Source: an uncultured Prevotellaceae bacterium (lineage in GTDB: Bacteria; Bacteroidota; Bacteroidia; Bacteroidales; Bacteroidaceae). From it: a stretch of 64,000 nt of DNA. Location: NCBI GenBank assembly GCA_900318115.1, contig ONJJ01000002.1, positions 1 to 64,000 of the forward strand, read 5' to 3'. The position numbers were made by a program, and so were the translations under genes. Under the pieces are notes generated by a model. It saw nothing but the letters and a program-made list of their open reading frames with translations, was not told the DNA's origin and searched no databases. Below are positions 7,023 to 22,000 of this stretch, piece by piece; the stretch's first letter is position 1, and every line of letters begins with the position of its first letter.

Positions 7023-10000
7023 TCATTGCTCCTTATCACCAATCCTCACCTCCGTATCCTTCTTGACGAGACCGGCATCGCCGCCACCGAAGACGTTGTT
7101 CAGGATATGAGCACCGTCGAAGATGTTCACGCGCGTCCAGATAGAGGTACTGTAGAGGGTGGGATCGAGGGTTGTCATACCGCGGCTGGCACCGTATACC
7201 TCACCGCCATAGACGGGATTGTACTTGAAGCTTGTAGTACCATTAGGATAGCCATCAGGCGTACCTACCGTACTGTAAATGTTGATAATGTTCTGGGACT
7301 GGTTACCGTAGAGGGCAGGATTGCTACCCTTGGGGGTGATTTCGGTGCTACCGACAGGTGGCGGACCTACGCTGGCCAGCGAGCCGCCGCCATAGACATT
7401 ACGGTGGATGGTGCCGCCAAAGACATCTATCAGAGTGAAGTGCGTCACCGAGCCGGCCGAGGTACTGAAGCCCGTCTCGCCCGCATCGGTGGTGTCTCCA
7501 TCGCCATTGAGGTCGAAGGCATACTGACCGAGACCCGAACCGGCACCGAAGAGATTACCGCGAAGCATCCAGCGAGGATCGTCGAGTTCCTTTGTCTGGC
7601 TCAAGTCGCTGGTACCTAACGCACGCCTGTTCTCGTCTGTATAAGGTACACCTACCTCACCCTTGTTGATAATCATGTGAGCCTCGCGGCGTACGTGACC
7701 GTCCTGACCGCCGCCATAAACAGAACCGTAGATTCTCGGACCGTCGCCTGCAAGGGGCGTCCAGAATTCAGCCGATGGCGTTTCACCGGTCAGGATAGCG
7801 GTGCCAGTGAACAGGTTCTTCATTTGGGTTGCGCTCAACGTCCTGCCCGGGATGTGCATTGTGCCGTTCTTATCAAAACATGGCTTCACGCACTTGTAGT
7901 CACCACCGATGGTCATAAACGTCTCGTTGACGTAGCCGGAGAAGAAATCAGGACAGTATTCAGGCGAAACCTTTGTGAAGTCGGTGATGTTGGGAGCAGA
8001 GACGCCACGGCTGGAGCCGAAGACGTTACCCGAAGGCAGGCCGTCCCACAAGTCGCTCTCCAGCTTACCTACCGTGCCGCCAGTGATGGTCAGGTAGGCT
8101 TTTCCGCTGCTGAGGAAGTAGTCGGCATCCGTCACAGGGACATTTGCAGGACTGATAGGAGCATTGGGGTTAAAGCCAGCACTATGTTGCCACAGGTTGC
8201 CTTCAATGGTCTCGCCATAGCCACCAGTAGCGTAGTCATCCAAACCACCGGAATAGTTACCCTTACCCACAGATGCCATGTAGCCACCACCGAAGGCATT
8301 GTGCCACACCGTGCCGCCAGTCATTTCAAGGTACGTATTGCCATAGACCTTACCGGCCGTGAGGCTGCGGACCGGAACGTTAGCGATATCAGAGCCGGCA
8401 GCACCAGCATCACCTCCTTCGATACGCTTCAAGGTTCCTAAGTAGGTGCCCTGACCGCGACCGCCAGCGAAGATCGAGTGCTTAACCAAGCCGTTCTTCA
8501 TCGATAAGTGGGTGTCCTCAATGACGTGACCGTCCTCAGCTCCGCCAAAGACGGAACCCATGATGAGGGGCGTCGTCGTGCCGTCGTCATCGGTTGGGGT
8601 GTCGCCAGTGTAATTGATGGTCACATACGTGTTCTTCACGTTTCCGCAGAATGCGAACTCGTGGGGATCACCGGCCTTACCCTGGCTACCGCCATAGATA
8701 TTACCGTTATCCTTTCCGACCACACCCGTCTCGCTTGTACCGATGCGACCGCCCGTGATGGTGACGTTGGTTGTACCACCAATAGCTGTTGACACTCCTG
8801 AATCATCGTAAGGAATGAAGGTCATCTTGTAAGGCCAGCTCAGGCCAAAGCCATTCGTCACACTTGTGTGGGGAACGGCATTGTTAAAGTCTATCAGGCC
8901 CACCGTAGCCATCTCGCCTCCGCCATAAACGTTGTTCATCACTGAACCGCGCTTGATGTTGACATAGGTATCACCACAGACGATACCGGCAAGCTGCATC
9001 GGCTTGAAGGTGTATGTGTCTGAGCTGAAACCGCCAGCAGAAATCTTGGTTTCCGTCGTGTAGTCATCACTACCATAACCGCCTCCAAAGACATTACGTT
9101 TGATGACAGGATTGTCTGATTCGGTCGAGGTGATAGTGGTGTTGTCTGCACCAAGGACGCCACCAATGGTCACGTGCGAGTCACCACGTAGCATACTCAG
9201 CTCACAACCACCATACACACTACCCGTAATCAGGGCCGTGCCGCTGATGTTGGTCTTGGCCGTCTTCACTACAGCCATTTTAGGCCACAACGGGTTGATA
9301 GTACCGTCCAACAAAGTGAGTCGTCCCATGGATCCGCCAAAGACGTTGCCGCTGTGCTCAGCTCCTGCCTCGGTGCCGACTAAACTGGTATTACCGATGG
9401 TACCACCACTGATGTTGACGGTGATGTGGCCATGAGTCCCCTTGTCAGTATCCGGCTGCAGCTGGCCATAGTAAGGATCGGTCACAGCAGTAAACTTCGT
9501 TCCCACCGATGCCAGACGACCACCGCCATAAACAGAACCAAACATGGTGCCATCACTGATGTTCACGGTCACATTGCCACCCACGGAACCGGCTGTCAGC
9601 GCATCGCCAGAGAAGCCACGGCCACCACCGAAGATGTTGCCATCTACGTAGGAGGTTCCCGTGGTACCGATATACGGATATCTAATGGCAGCTGCGTCTG
9701 TTCCAACTGTTTTACCGGACTTCACATCCAACTGCACATCGCCCAGCACGTGACCATCCTCACCACCACCAAACACGGAACCGTAGATGCGGGCCTCGTC
9801 AGTCACTTCCACGATGGTGTGGTTCACATTGGTCCAGGTGTTGAAGTTGACGCGCTGGTCACCCTTACCGGCTCCGAAGAGGTAGCAGGTGACGGGGTGA
9901 GCGGCAATCTGACCCAACGTACGAGGAACACCGAGCGTTCCGCCTGACATCTTCACGGTGCATGTTCCGCCGACCTTAGGTATAGTAGGTGCAGAGGATT

Positions 10001-13000
10001 GGTCCAGTTTAAATTTACCCACGTCGGTCATCTCGTTACCGCCATAGACGTTGGTCAGGATATGGCCGCCAGTAATGATGACTTCTGTATTACCATACAC
10101 AGCACCTGCTGAGCGCAGCCATACACCGTCGCTATAGCCATCGGCATCCACGCCACTTGTTCCGACTCGTGTCCATCCTGTCTTTCTGCGATACGGGAAC
10201 AGACCCGATCCGCCACCGAACACGTTGCCATAGAAGGTGTGGCCGTCGGTAGCAAACTTTGGCTTGTTGCTGTCAGAAGCAGGCAGGGTGTTGTCGTTCA
10301 GATCATATACATCGTATGCAGCATAAGGTGTCTTATATTCCCAGCTGGCACATTCGGGCAGCGAATGTTGGTAATAGGTCCCACCTGTCAGATGTCCATC
10401 TGCCCACTCTTGGTCTGTATAGCGACGATTGAGGCTGTACGGACTTCCAAGGTACGTACCGTTGTCATCCATCTGCACATAGCCATTACCAATCTGGCAC
10501 TGGTCAGCGATGGTGACCTTCGTGTTGTTCAGCACATGGCCGTTCTCACTTCCGCCATAGACAGAACCCTTGATGAAGGCGCTGCCGCCGATGGTCACAT
10601 CGGCAGCACCCACCATGGCCTGAGTTTCGATAAACGTTACATAATTGGGTTCATCAGCAAACCATTCCCATGTATTCACGCCACCAGAATTGATCATACG
10701 TTTGGGCTTATGCTCATCAGTTTCACTTGCATAGTCAAATTCCCTTGGCAGAATACCCTTACCGGCACCAAAGACATGGCCAAAATCATCCGGACCGGCA
10801 GCCTTGGTCATTGCCATGTCATCAGGACCAATCTCAGCATTGCCTTGGACAATAACAGTACATTTTCCACTACTGGGATCTTTCAATTCGTATGGCATAC
10901 CAATAGGCGTACCCTCAGGCACTTCGGGTGCATTAGAAGGCAGACTCGGTGTATTAACCCAGAAGCTGCCTACCGAAGCGATCTCACCACCGCCATAGAC
11001 GCTCTTTCCGACCTCGGCATCACCCTGAATGGTAACCGTGGGATTGCCTCGCACCAGTGCTGCGTAGCCGTGCGTCTCCAGGCCCTTACCGGCACCGAAG
11101 ACATAGCCCCCGACAACGGGTGTGCTGGCACCTGTCTCAAGGCCGATTGTCACCACCGTGTTCTGTTCCACACGACCAATCTCGCCGCCGCCATAAACAG
11201 AACCCTTCACGGTGCCGTTTTCGATGCTGACATTTGTGCCATAGACCATACCTTTCTCGCAGTAGAACGAGGTGTTGTCGCCCTTGCCACCGCCGAACAC
11301 ATTACCCGGTAATTCCGCTGTCGGCGGCGTATCAGCAGGACCTACCGTACCGCCAGTGATGGTCACATTGCTCACGCCCGTGTCGTCAGCCCAGGTGTAG
11401 TTACCGGGATCTGCAGCGGGAATAGCAGTCGTGGTTCCCACATCACCTTCATCGCCGCCGCCATAGATGGCTTTCTGCACAGTGCCGTTGGCGAAGGTGA
11501 CGTATGTGTTACCCGTCACGTTGCCTTCATCGCCGCCGCCAAAGACTGCACCTCTGATGTCGGCTGCGTTGCGCGCGGGATCCCATGCTGTGGGAGCAGC
11601 TGTGGGATTACTCATATCATGATGAGTTCCCGTACCAATCTCCAGATACGTACTACCGATGATGTCTGCCTCGTTGCCGCCGCCATAGACATTATCACTA
11701 ATGTAGCCAATGGGGAGTCGGGCCCAGTGCCTATCCCTTAGGATTACGGTGGAAACCTTGTGGAACTTACCGGTGATATCTCGATAGACGTATGTCTTGC
11801 CACCTTCTGTCTTCTGATAATCCTCAGCATTTTCACCTGTAGACAACTGTGCTGTAAGGGCCGTTTCAAGGTCTGATGTCATTTCCAGCCTATCCACATT
11901 CACTCTGAGGCCTTCATCGGAGATATGATACGTTATCTCGTCATATACTACGTCCGCAGAATATTCAGTGGTAGTTACTTGGGCAGTAGATACTTTGCCT
12001 TCATTATCAAGCCACTTACCATCCTTATTAACGACCTCTACTCTACCAGCTTTCATGTTGACGTTGACATGGGGGTTGGCCACGACGGCAGCCTGATAAC
12101 CTCCACCATAGATATTACCGATCGAAGAGGCAGAGATGACATTGATGCACGGGTCGTTCACTGGATTGTCCCCCGACTTCAGCGGAATCAGTTTGCCACT
12201 CACAGCGTCTCTCTTATACGTACCATCGGTGTTCTTCTCATAGCCGTATTTGGAATAAGGTGCCATATAGCCGCCTGCGTATAGATTGCCAATATGGATA
12301 GGCAGGCAACCGCCTTCCTCGATATTGACCGTGATGGAACCATAGACAGCACCATCTCTATCATTACCGCCATAGACCTCACCATAATTGCCATTGGTAA
12401 TCGTCAGGACAATGTCGTTATACACGTCCGCATTCGTGGAACCACCGAAGACTCGCTCCATGTAGCCCACACAGTCCATCTTCAAGACTGGCGTGGCATC
12501 TGTGTCGGCATCTTTACCGGCGCCATAGGCATGGTCAACGACCATTTCACACGTTCCGGACTCCTGATAGACGGACAACACCATATTACTGATGTTACCT
12601 CTCTTGTTACTACCGCCATAAGCGAGGTGGATGCGGCCACCCAGCACATTCGTGGTTGCCACACCAGAACCTAACTTATAATTATTTTCTCGTTTTGTTT
12701 TAGCTATTGCTGGATCTGAGTCTGTAGCATCAGCTTTATCGTTTTGTGAGATGGCATTAGCTTCATCAGCACCAGATTCACTACCTTTTTCCGTAAAGTC
12801 TTTATAACCTACATTGGCACCTGGATTCTGATACCACTTGTTATCTCTCGGATCCAGATAAATGTCCTTACCGTTACCACCACCGAACACCTCGTCAATT
12901 TCGTAGGCTTCATTGACACGGACGGAAGTACCAGGCACGAAGGCAGCATTACCACCGCCATACACCTGCTTGATGCTCGTCAACTGACATCCATCGATAA

Positions 13001-16000
13001 CAACAGAGGTCACCTCACTGTTGATGTTGGTCGGTTCGTAGGGCGCCAGATTACCGCCGCCATAGACTGCCAGCACATCATACTTCTTCACAGAGATGGC
13101 TTCGCGCCATTCTTCGAGTTTTGTGGCCTTGTCACCCTCAGCGGCAGCTGTAATAGCCGCTTTATAAGTTGTAATATCCGAGTCGCTCATACCTACATCT
13201 TTCGCAAGATCCTCTAAGGTTTTACCTTCGTAGGTGTAAGTCGTGGTATATTCCTCCACATCGCCGTACTTCTCATACTTATTTCCTATCTTCGGATTAT
13301 CTGTCTTGTTACGATGCTGTGTTGCATAGACATGTACCGATGCGTGGCCCTTTGGTGTGCCGTTTACATCGTTACAACCGAAAATGCGGCGGACGACGCA
13401 ACCCACGTCTGCACTCGTCTTACCTGGATTCAGCTCTACGCTGGTATTGCCACCCACATTCGCTGCAAGGTGAAGCGTTCCCTTACCACTACCATAGACA
13501 TCACCACCAGCCGAAGCTGTACCGATGACGCCACCCGTCAGAATGACCGAGGTGCTCTCTACAACGCGACCGCCTTCACCGCCACCATAGACGTTACCGT
13601 CAATGGTACCACCAGAGATGTTCACATCCGACCAGATGTCGGTGGCGAACATATCTTGGTCGTAGGTGATACTTTGATCCGTAAATTGCGTCTTAAGGAA
13701 TGCCTCGTTGGGACCGCGGCTGGCACCATAGACGTCACCACCGATGGCGCCGCCCTTGATATCGACCTTGGTATAGGAACAGGACTTATGATCGCCCGAT
13801 GGAGTATGGAGTTCACTACTAGAACCTTCCGGCCTGTAGGGACCGACAGAGGCCAGTGCACCGCCGCCATAGACGTTACCAGCAATGGTACCACCATTTA
13901 CCTCAACGAACGTCGTACAGGTGACAGAGCCAGAGGAGTTATTCAAATAGGTCGTACTACTACCGTACGTTCCGATACCCGAACCACCGCCGAAGACATG
14001 ACCGCTTCGACCTACATCATCAGTTGAGTCGTCCTGACCAGCAATATTACCCTTGAATATCTTTACCTCAGTACTATTGCGCACATGGCCGTCCTGACCA
14101 CCACCATAGACAGAGCCATAGACAGTAGGACCATCACCAGTGACAACATCACTGGTAGATGTACCACCGATATTAACAATCGCCTTATTGACATAGCCCA
14201 GGAAGAAGTCGGGCATATACCGATAGCGAGGTGACTTTGTTTCAGACTTTGCAACATAACCACGGCTGCCGCCAAAGACGGAGCCTTTGGGGATGTAGTT
14301 CTCTAAACCTGCATTCGCCGCACCCACCGTACCGCCCTTGATGGTAACGGTGGCGATACCACTGTTCAGGAAGTGCCAAGCCCAATCCTTGGTGTTGTTA
14401 TAATTTGCTGCGTTTTGGTCGGGCTGATACGAAGTCGTCCAAAGATTACCTGTAGATGGCAACTCACCATAGCCGGCAGTCGAGTAGTCATCAGCTCCGC
14501 CGGAATAGTTACCCTTACCCACGGAAGCCATATTGCCGCCGCCATAGATGAACCAGCCCACGCTTCCACCATTCATAGTGACATTGGTGTTTCCATAGAC
14601 CTTACCAGCCGTCCAGCTGTGAGCGAGTTCAGATTCATCTTTATTATGGCCTTCACTGTCAGGATTCCACAAGTAAGTCTTATAGGTGCTGGTGCCCCTA
14701 CCGCCGCCAAACACGCTGCGAGCAATCGTACCATTATTAATGATGATATGGGCATCCTCATAGACATGACCGTCATCACCGCCGCCATAGACTGTTCTGA
14801 TGGTTGGCTGATTTTTTCCACTGGTTGTTCCGATGGTCACCGCTGTCTCGCGGACGTTGGCTATATGAGCCTCGGTATAGCGCTGCTCGTCAATGTCATC
14901 TGTGGTTCCGAAGGAAACTTTACCCTTACTGCCACCGAATACATAACCATTGCCATCATCAGCGTAGTCAGTACCGACTTTTCCGCCAATGATGTTCACC
15001 GTAGCCTTACCACCTTCTTTATAGCCACTCTCGCCGTCTTTGAGCGTTTTTACATATTCGAATTGGTAGGGCCAGCTGAGACCGAAGTCATAGTACACCT
15101 CCTTGCCATCACTGGAGTGAGTTTTATGCTTAATGGCATGCGTATAATGGTTCTCACCGTCAACCTGATAGTCAATAATACCTACAGACGCCAGTTCGCC
15201 GCCGCCATAGACATTATGTTCAATAGTTGTGAGGTTGTTGTCGCTATCATCGTCAACGACATTGACGTAGGTCTCGCCACCCACAATACCAGCATATTGC
15301 ATAGGCGTAAAGAGGTACGTGGTTGGACCTGCAGTAATGGTGCTGTTATAGGAAGCATCATGTTCGGAGCTACCATAACCACCTCCATAGACACTACCTT
15401 TGATAGTCGGAGTTCCAGAGGCAGTTATTGCACCGGTATTTTCATTCCTCGTGCCGCCAATAGTCACATAGACATTGTCACGTGTCGTACCAAACTCAGC
15501 ACCACCATAGACATTGCTCTTGACAACCGTGCTGCCGGAAATATTGACAGTGGAGGTCTTCACCTGTGCCAGACGAGTCCAAAGAGGGTTGGGAGTTGTG
15601 CCATCAAGCAATGTCAGACGTCCCATACTACCACCGAACACATTACCGCCTGTGGTATGTTCGCCAGCAGCTACTGTGGCACTCTCTGCATCATTACCGA
15701 TAGTACCGCCACTGATGTTGATAGTGACATGACCATAGGTATTGGTGCCGTCATCCTCGTTGAATTGTCCCTTGTTAGGATCTTGCTCTTTATTTGTGAA
15801 GTCCACACCTACTGATGCCAGACGACCGCCACCGTAGACAGAGCCCAACATGGTGCCACCCGTGATATTCACGGTCGCATTACCGCCAATGGTACCGGCT
15901 GTCAAAGTCTCACCAGAGAAACCACGACCGCCACCGAAGACATTACCATCTACGTATGAAGTACCTGTAGTTCCAATCTTCAGGGTGCTGGCTGTGAATG

Positions 16001-19000
16001 TCTCACCTACATCGTCAGTGTCACCGTCGCCATTGAGGTCGATTGTTACGGTACCACCGATGTTGGTCACAGCATCTCCAATGACGTGACCGTCCTCACC
16101 GCCACCGAATACAGAACCGAAGATGCGGGCCGTGCCACTAACCTCGACTAAGGTGCTCTGCACATTGGTCCAGGTGTTGAAGTGCGAGCGTTGGTCGCCC
16201 TTTCCTGCACCGAAGAGATAGCAGGTCACAGGGTGAGCCTTCATGTCATCGACCGAGCGTGGAACACCCAGTGTACCACCGGTCATTTTAACCGTACAAG
16301 TACCTCCTACATCTGTCGTCTCGTTACCGCCATAGACAGAGGTTAGAATATGGCCTCCGATAATAATCACCTCTGTATTGCCTTCTACCCAACCGGCAGA
16401 ACGTACCCATTCATGGCCACTGCCGTCAGCCTTCTCATAGGGGAAGTAGCCGGAGCCGCCGCCGAACACACAACCGTAGTAGGTATGACCGTCGGAGCCT
16501 ACGGGACGCGCATCTGCCGTGGTATTGGTTGACATCGGGTCATAGGGAAGGTATTTCTTCTCTGTTTCTCCATCATATACCTTACCATAATCCCAGTGGG
16601 CACACTCTGTGAAATCGCTCGGGTTTTCTCCAGTCCACTGATCTTCAGTATATGCTACAGGCTTGCCATCTGATACCTTTCCCTCACCGCAACCAATCTG
16701 ACCGCCAGAAATCGTCACTTTGGTATTGTTGCGAACACGTCCGTTCTCACCGCCACCATAGACCGAAGCCATGATGAGACCGCCGCTGATGGTTACATCG
16801 GTCTCCTTGACGTAGGTATGGAAGTCGGCATCATATATCAGGCTCGGGTTTTCCACGTCACCGCGACCGGCACCGAAGACGAAACCGTAATCCACAGGGG
16901 CTGTGGGTTCACCAGCGTCAATAAAGTAACGACCTTCGTTCTTCATGCCGCCATTCGTAAGGACGGTTCCCGTGGAAGAATCATAATGACCAGCCACCTC
17001 CGTGGGACCCACCTGACCACCACTGACGACGACCGTACACTTTCCGCCTGAGGTCCAGTTATCGGGCTTACCGAGTACACAGCCGTCATGCGACGGGTGG
17101 CCGCTGGGCAGGGTTGCTCTTGTGAACGTTCCCACCGAGCCGTGCAGACCGCCGCCATAGACGCCGTCGAACACATAGCCGCCAATCATTGTCACATAGG
17201 TGTTGCTGAGCACATGGGCATTACTGCCGCCACCATATATACTCTCGTTGACGCTGCCGCCACCCAGATATACATAGGTGTCTCCCTCGGTCACACCTTT
17301 CGTCGCATCTGAGACAGAACCATTACCGCCGCCAAAGACATCACCGTCAATCACCACGCCGTCAGCCACCGACGATGCAATCGCCGTGGAGCCGTCCGCC
17401 GTGCCAATATACACCTTGGAAGTACCAGTAACATTGGCCAGATTGCCGCCACCATAGACGTTGCCGGTGATGTGGGCGCCGAGGACAGTCTGTGAAACAT
17501 GCGCAACTTCTCGGCCCGCAATGAGCATGCCATTCGCATCATAGACCGGATTATCAGAACCATCAACGATGACTCCATTCACATCACGTTTCATGATGTC
17601 GACTGTTGTGGAAGTACCAATGTTAATGGTTGTCTTACCAACGATGGCACCTAAATCTCCACCGCCATAGACATTACCAATAGTGCCGATCTCATCATCA
17701 ATGACATCTATTGGGGAATCATATTTAGTATAATATGTGGTATTAGCTGCAGCAGTGGCCCCTGAGGTTAAAAGAGTATATGTATAAGGCGCTGTAGCAG
17801 ATCTTGTATACATACCTGCAACGTCATCACCTTCCTTGACTCCACGCACTTTCGCATATTCTGCTTGATGAATGTTGGGCAGGCTGGAATATCCTAAAGG
17901 AGCTGCGGCACCGGCCCAATTACCTTTCACCATGTTGATATTGAGCTCTGTATCGCCTGTCACTACAGCGTCTGTACCATAGCCACCACCAAAGACATTG
18001 CCGATATAGGTGCAGGACTTGATGTTGATGGTAATCTTGCCACTTGATATACCCGCTCCGGGACCAGGATATGCAGCGAAGTTACCACTGCCATAGAGAT
18101 TATCTATGATGATGGGATTACAATTATCGGTTTCCTCCACATTGATGACAATAGGTCCGTTGATGAAACCACCTTGGTGATTGCCGCCAAAGACTTTCTT
18201 GAACACGCCACCGGTGATGTTCATGGTGACACCTGTGAATATGCGGGCATTATAGGAACCGGCATAGATGTTTTCAATCTTGTTATCAGCTGCACAACCT
18301 GAAATATTGATATTGATACCCGTCAACACAGGTGCATCTTTACCGCCACCATACATATTGGTAACTTGTAACGTACATTCACCACCACTACCAGAGTCAT
18401 TTAGAACAGTAGCACCGCACGTTCCCTTCACGAAACTGCCGGCAAATGCACTGTGTATAGTGCCGCCCATCAAAGAGAGTTTTGCAGTACCTGGAACATC
18501 GGCACCAGCACTTTCCTCCCAGTTGCCAGAATTATTCTTCACGGGTTCATTACCATTACCTCCACCAAAGACCGTTTCTATTTCACGACAACCGTGGATG
18601 TTGACATCGGTCTCTGGTACAGTGGCCGCGTTACCGCCTCCGAATACGTACAAGATGCTGGTATTCTCACAACCATGAATATGAACTTCTGTCTTCTTGC
18701 CCTCAGAAGGCGTGTAGGCTGACAGGTTTCCACCACCATAAACCTCCTGGATTTCGTATTTTCCGTCAATATGGCCTCCGCTTAATGGAGTTGTTGACTT
18801 TACTGTGACATTTACATTGCCTTTTGGCGTACCATTAAGATTATTACAGCCAAACACACGGCCCGTCGTGTAGTATGTTTCTGTGACAGACTGTGTTATT
18901 GTTTCACCACTGGCATTTGTGATGGTTCTGTCAAAGGTGCGGGATTCCGTTTTTTGGGTGAATTTGGCATCATTGGTGGCTCCATCCACAGTGCTTCCAT

Positions 19001-22000
19001 TCACTGTTACCGTGACGTCGCCATATACCATCGCCCTAATAGGACCTACATAACCCACTGCAGAAGGATTATCACCATTGGCCAATCGTCCCAGACCGCC
19101 GCCATAGACATTACCTACAGTACCGCCTGATATCTCTACTTTAGTGGTATAATAATATCCATTGTTAGGAGCAGTTGATACCCATCCACCATCTGCGTCT
19201 GTCGTTTTATTGTAATAGATGGTATTGGCTTGTGCATTTCCAGAAGCTTTCGTGTAGGTGCCATCAACATTTCTTGTGTAATAACTTCCTACTGGATCTC
19301 CTTCCGTTTTTTCATAATACTTTGTTCCAGACGCAGCTGTTCCTGTAGCTTGTTCGTAGCCACTGCCACTGCCAGATTCTACATAATAACCGTCAACGGA
19401 TTCACCTGTTTCAATAGCTTTTAATGTATAGGATTCTACTTTAAGGCCCATGACAGCTTCATACAAGTCAGGCCTTGCACTGGCATTCCAGTTATCCGTG
19501 TTCGTATGGGCCAGTGCGCCGCCGCCATAGACGTCGCCTTTGACTTCACCGCCGGTGACGTTGACAGCTACACTTCCCTTGACGATACCATTCTGGCCGC
19601 CACCGAAAGCGCTCTGCCAGATGGTGCCACCACTGATATTCAGAGTGGTACCACCTACAGTTGCCTTATCCGGATTGTCCAGATCACCGCGGGCAGCAGC
19701 ATAGACATAACCGCCACCGCTGCCGTCGGCCCCGATGACAGCATTGCCACTGATGGTGACATTGGTAGTACCGGTCACAGCACCCATAGAACCGGCGCCA
19801 TAGACATCGCGAACCACATGACCGCCGTCGATGAGCACCGTGGTGTTACCTTGAACAATACCGGCGTTGATGTTAAAGAGGGTACCATTGCCTAGATGAG
19901 TCTCATCGGCGGAATTAGAGAAATACTTATCCGTACCGCAACCTGCGCCATAGACATTGCCGCGATAGGGATATAAGGCTCCTCCCTGACCGTCAGGGTC
20001 TGTAGCCATCGTTTCAGTGATACCTACCATACCGCTGTGGATGGTCACCGATGCATTCTGATAGGTGTGGCCGTTCTCACCGCCGCCATAGACAGAACCC
20101 TTGACGGACGGTGTCGTTGTGACTGCACCCTGGCCTTCGTTGCCTATCACCACGTTGGTGTTGTACACCCATGCCACCTTGTCGTAGATGGTTCCTGGTC
20201 TGTCTATCTCACCACGCGAAGAGCCGACTACCATACCATTGTCATGGCCATCATAACCGATGGTGCCGCCTAAGATGTTGATACTAGCTGTACCGCCAGA
20301 GGTGTACCCACTGATGGCCGCATCAGCATCAGTACTGGCATAAGTATAGGTTCCCACGGAACCGAAAGCACCGCCACCATAGATATTATGAAGGATGGTA
20401 GGCGAACAGACAACCGTGCCCTCGGACACACCGTAATATTCGGCATTGCCTGCCGTGGCAACGAGTCGATCGACGGTAATATTGGTATTACCCTTGATAA
20501 GACCGGAGCGGACATTGGTCGTATTACCCTTACCGCCGCCATAGATGTTTCCGTAGATTTCGCCACCATACCTGGTTGAGCCTTCCATCGGTTTACCGAT
20601 GGTGCCTCCCTTGACGGTGATATAGGTGTTGCCGCCTACCTGCGACAGCTCACCACCGCCATAGACGCTCTGCTTCACTTCACCGCCCATCATCACGATG
20701 GTGGTGTTGCCAGAGACCAAAGCTGTCTCGACATCAGATACGATACCCTTACCGGCACCGAAGACATCAAGGTCGATAGTCACACCGGCTGTGCCAGGAG
20801 CTACGCGTCGGTATTCACTGGCCGTGTCATCATACTTTGCACAGATGTTCACCTGCGTATTACCGGTGATGTTGGCCTCGTTACCGCCACCATAGACGCT
20901 ACCCTTGATGATAGCACCCTCGACGGTGGTCTCGTACAGACCAGCATAAGTGCCTTCAGCCACCGGCGTCAGTGCAACAGCCGGATCCACTCTGAAGTGT
21001 TTGGGCTCGGTCTTGAAGTAAATCTTTGTCGCTGTGCCAATATTCACCGTGGCATTACCAACAATCGGGGCCAGGTTACCACCACCAAAGACGTTGTTGA
21101 TGGCACCTATCTTACCAGCTTCATGAGCGGGATAAGGCAAATCAACAGGATCTCCATCTTGAATCACGCCATACTCATCTTTGTACTGGGTGGGAATGCC
21201 CGTTATGGTTCCTGCGGCATGATCGTCTGTTGCATGAATGCCGGTCGCATGACTACCCTTCGCCACATTGATATCCACCGTGGGATTAGCCACCATCTTA
21301 GCTCGGTAGCCACCGCCGTAGATGGCACCGATACTGGTGAAGGCGTGGACATTCAGCCTCGGGTCTTTATAGGGTGTTGAAGGACCGTCCCCGTCACTGG
21401 TACTTTCACGAGTTACCCAAACCGGAGCTTCTGTTGTTCCTGTATTCTTATATCCATAAATCGAATAGTCGGCCAGGTTACCGCCGCCATACAGCTCACC
21501 GATGATGAGCGGTTCGGAACAATCACCAGTTTCCTCGATGTTCACCGTGATAGAACCTTGCAACTTACCACCGTGTTTGTTACCGCCGAAGACACGACCA
21601 AACTTACCGCTGGTGAGGGTCAGCTTCACATCGCCTGCCACATCAGCGTTACGGGCTCCAGCATAGATCTCCTCGATGACGCCTGCGGGCATACATCCCA
21701 TGACGATGTCCGTGCCGCCATCCATCTCAGCATTGTTACCTGCACCATAGATATCTCCAACTTTCAGGGCGCAAGTGCCACCTTCCTCGCTGACATTCAC
21801 CGTGGCTCCGACACGCACATTACCCTTGGTGTTACTACCACCATAGACCGTCTTGATCTCACCGCCAATCAGCTTGGCCAGAGTCGTACCGGGGCCGTAA
21901 ATGCCGTTAGCATGGTTAGCTGCGTATGCTGTCTGATCAATGATACCTACATCGGCTCCCGGGTTACCAGTTCCCGATCCATTACCACCGCCGAACAGGG

